From positions 1 to 8,198 of the forward strand of contig JAJRPT010000054.1 of NCBI GenBank assembly GCA_024280675.1: a stretch of DNA of 8,198 nt, read 5' to 3'. Shown in pieces: positions 6,681 to 8,198 of the stretch (positions are counted from its first letter, which is position 1; every line of letters starts with the position of its first letter). The stretch comes from Bacteroidota bacterium. GTDB lineage: Bacteria; Bacteroidota; Ignavibacteria; Kapaibacteriales; UBA2268. The notes beneath the pieces are model-generated. The model saw only the letters and a list, made by a program, of their open reading frames with translations, was not told where the DNA came from and made no database searches. Both the position numbers and the translations under genes were made by a program.

Positions 6681-7775
6681 ATGAAAAGAATTTTCATATC
6701 GGCTGGCGATCCTTCTGGCGATAGGCATGCGGCTAACTTTATGAGAAAAATCCAAGTGCAAGCCCCAGACACTCAGTTTGTGGGAATCGGCGGAGTTCAC
6801 ATGGCTGACCTTGGCTTTGAATCACTTGTTGATATTTCCGACACGGCTGTTGTTGGTTTTTGGGAAGTTGCAAAGAAATATACTTTCTTTAAAAAATTAT
6901 TAAATGAGTGTCATAACTATATTAAAAACAATGAGATAGATTTATTTTTAGCTGTAGATTATCCAGGGTTTAATCTCCGGCTTGCAGAGATGGCAAAGAA
7001 AAGTGATGTCAAGGTTCTTTATTATATTGCACCACAGGTCTGGGCATGGGGCGGGAAGCGTATTCCAAAGATTCGCAGCAATGTGGACAAACTATTATGT
7101 GTTTTGCCTTTTGAGGAAGATTTTTTCAAAAAGCATGGAATAAATGCAGAGTTTGTAGGTCATCCAATGTGTGAAGATGAAGATTTTCAATCAAATACTA
7201 CCGAAACAGACCAAAAGCTGATAGCACTTTTGCCAGGAAGCAGGATTCAAGAAATTTCACGTCATGGCGAGCTGTTCTCAAATATTATTTCAAATCTGAG
7301 ATCTTGGAACAGTGAATTGGAATTCGGTTTGGCAGTTGCTCCACATCTTTCAAGTGATGAGTATAAGTCTTATTTTAATCAAGAAGTTGAGGTCTTTTCA
7401 TCTTCGAGAGAATTGATGAAAAAAGCAAAAGTTGGAGTAGTGAAAACTGGCACTTCAACCCTCGAGTCTGCACTTTTGGGATTACCACACGCAATGATTT
7501 ACAAGACCTCTGCCATCACATATTTTCTGGGGAAGAATTTCATTAACCTCGAACACATTTCACTCCCAAATATTTTATTGAACAAGTCAGCAGTAAAAGA
7601 ATTTATTCAAGGTGAGGCAAGTCCACAGTCTATCTCCCAAGAAATCAAGAAGTTACTTAGCAACGAAAGTTATTACAAGGAAGTAAGGGCTGACCTTTGT
7701 TTGATAAGAGAAATGTTGGGCGAAAAATCTGCCTCAGACAATGTAGCTTCTTCAATTTTGGAAATGATTGGATGA
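6681..7775 (+). CDS. lpxB: Lipid-A-disaccharide synthase (LpxB)
   Basis: A GT19 glycosyltransferase at the inner face of the cytoplasmic membrane. It joins UDP-2,3-diacylglucosamine to lipid X to make the lipid A disaccharide. The 364 residues are near the family norm (E. coli about 382). Family motifs in order: SAGDPSGDRHAA (7-18), VDYPGFNLRLAE (92-103, with Asp93 at the place of E. coli Asp98), YYIAPQVWAWG (114-124), LPFEEDFF (142-149), FVGHP (158-162), LLPGSRIQEI (183-192, Arg188 in the nucleotide-binding site), KTGTSTLESALLGLP (255-269) and ISLPNILL (293-300, with Asn297). The conserved Glu of the first motif is Asp10 here. The start gives the standard N terminus; only AAAAGA precedes it. 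Its stop overlaps the next gene's start in ATGA. The presence of LpxB indicates a lipid A outer membrane. Confidence 0.97.
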   Translation: MKRIFISAGDPSGDRHAANFMRKIQVQAPDTQFVGIGGVHMADLGFESLVDISDTAVVGFWEVAKKYTFFKKLLNECHNYIKNNEIDLFLAVDYPGFNLRLAEMAKKSDVKVLYYIAPQVWAWGGKRIPKIRSNVDKLLCVLPFEEDFFKKHGINAEFVGHPMCEDEDFQSNTTETDQKLIALLPGSRIQEISRHGELFSNIISNLRSWNSELEFGLAVAPHLSSDEYKSYFNQEVEVFSSSRELMKKAKVGVVKTGTSTLESALLGLPHAMIYKTSAITYFLGKNFINLEHISLPNILLNKSAVKEFIQGEASPQSISQEIKKLLSNESYYKEVRADLCLIREMLGEKSASDNVASSILEMIG

Positions 7776-8198
7776 AGAAATTATTTATAACAATGTTGAA
7801 CTTGCTCGCAAAGACATGGGATATTAATATAAAAGGTGAAATTCCAAAATCAAAAGCAATAATTGGATTCTGGCATGGAGATATGCTACCGTGTTGGTAT
7901 ATTTTCCGAACCTTGAATCCCATTGCAGTTGTGAGCAAAAGCAGTGATGGGCAAATTCTTTCTGATTTACTCACCAAATGGGGATTTGAACTAATTCGTG
8001 GCTCTTCGTCGAGTGACGGGAAAATCGTACTTGAAAACATTGTAAAAATGGCAGATAACAACATAATCCTAATGACTCCAGATGGTCCAAAAGGTCCTTC
8101 TCAAAAGATGAAATCTGGCATAGCTGTTGCTTCACAAAGGAGTGGCGTGCCAATTTATTTGATAAAACCAAAGTTTTCTAAATTTAAAGAATTTTCCA
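7772..8198 (+). CDS. DUF374 lysophospholipid/lipid A acyltransferase-like protein, N-terminal part
   Basis: The right window edge cuts this gene after 142 codons. It shows the DUF374 pattern: IIGFWHGDMLPCWY (30-43, His35), VVSKSSDGQILSDLLTKWGFELIRGSSSSDG (53-83), and MTPDGPKGPSQKMKSGIAVASQRSGVPI (101-128). The family belongs to the wider acyltransferase group and includes LpxJ, a late lipid A acyltransferase of Campylobacterota; others are annotated as lysophospholipid acyltransferases. An Asp or Glu five residues after the His (HX4D/E) is not present at that exact spacing: position 40 is Pro. The ATG lies within the lpxB stop (ATGA), implying coupled translation and supporting an envelope-lipid role. 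Family call is firm; substrate as lipid A is inferred from the neighbour. Confidence 0.88.
   Translation, partial: MKKLFITMLNLLAKTWDINIKGEIPKSKAIIGFWHGDMLPCWYIFRTLNPIAVVSKSSDGQILSDLLTKWGFELIRGSSSSDGKIVLENIVKMADNNIILMTPDGPKGPSQKMKSGIAVASQRSGVPIYLIKPKFSKFKEFS

Noticed and set aside
7657..8171. Minus-strand open frames of 135 and 66 codons.
   Set aside because: They are antisense to the end of lpxB and to the conserved DUF374 motifs.

Overview
The window looks like a low-GC genome of a Gram-negative bacterium, most likely from the Bacteroidota/Chlorobiota/Ignavibacteria (FCB) group. Support comes from a lipid A gene (lpxB), a DUF6588-type outer-membrane beta-barrel protein, a large Dna2-type nuclease gene, weak or absent Shine-Dalgarno sequences and high A+T content. 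The phylum is an inference; no rRNA or tRNA is present to fix it.

Layout: two divergent transcription units leave a 153-bp intergenic region (6528-6680). Leftward (minus strand) runs a tight series: dnaE (6527-2994), a 59-residue membrane protein (2962-2783), a 79-residue membrane protein (2776-2537), a 414-residue secreted DUF6588-like barrel protein (2537-1293), and the N-terminal 419 codons of a Dna2-type nuclease (1258 to beyond base 1). Gaps are 31, 6, -1 and 34 bases, so an operon is likely. Rightward (plus strand) runs lpxB (6681-7775), overlapping by four bases a DUF374 acyltransferase gene that leaves the window at 8198.

Biology: the rightward pair makes the lipid A disaccharide and probably acylates it or a related lipid. 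The leftward unit joins the replicative DNA polymerase to a DNA-end or flap-processing nuclease, with three envelope proteins between them. The most notable points are the DnaE PHP domain, which has lost most of its metal ligands; two adjacent small membrane proteins that look like diverged paralogues; a Dna2-type nuclease module with all visible catalytic residues intact behind a TTG start; and an Asp in place of a conserved Glu in LpxB. I found no CRISPR array, insertion sequence, phage or toxin-antitoxin signature. The window is mostly housekeeping sequence; the least described part is the envelope trio between dnaE and the Dna2-type gene.
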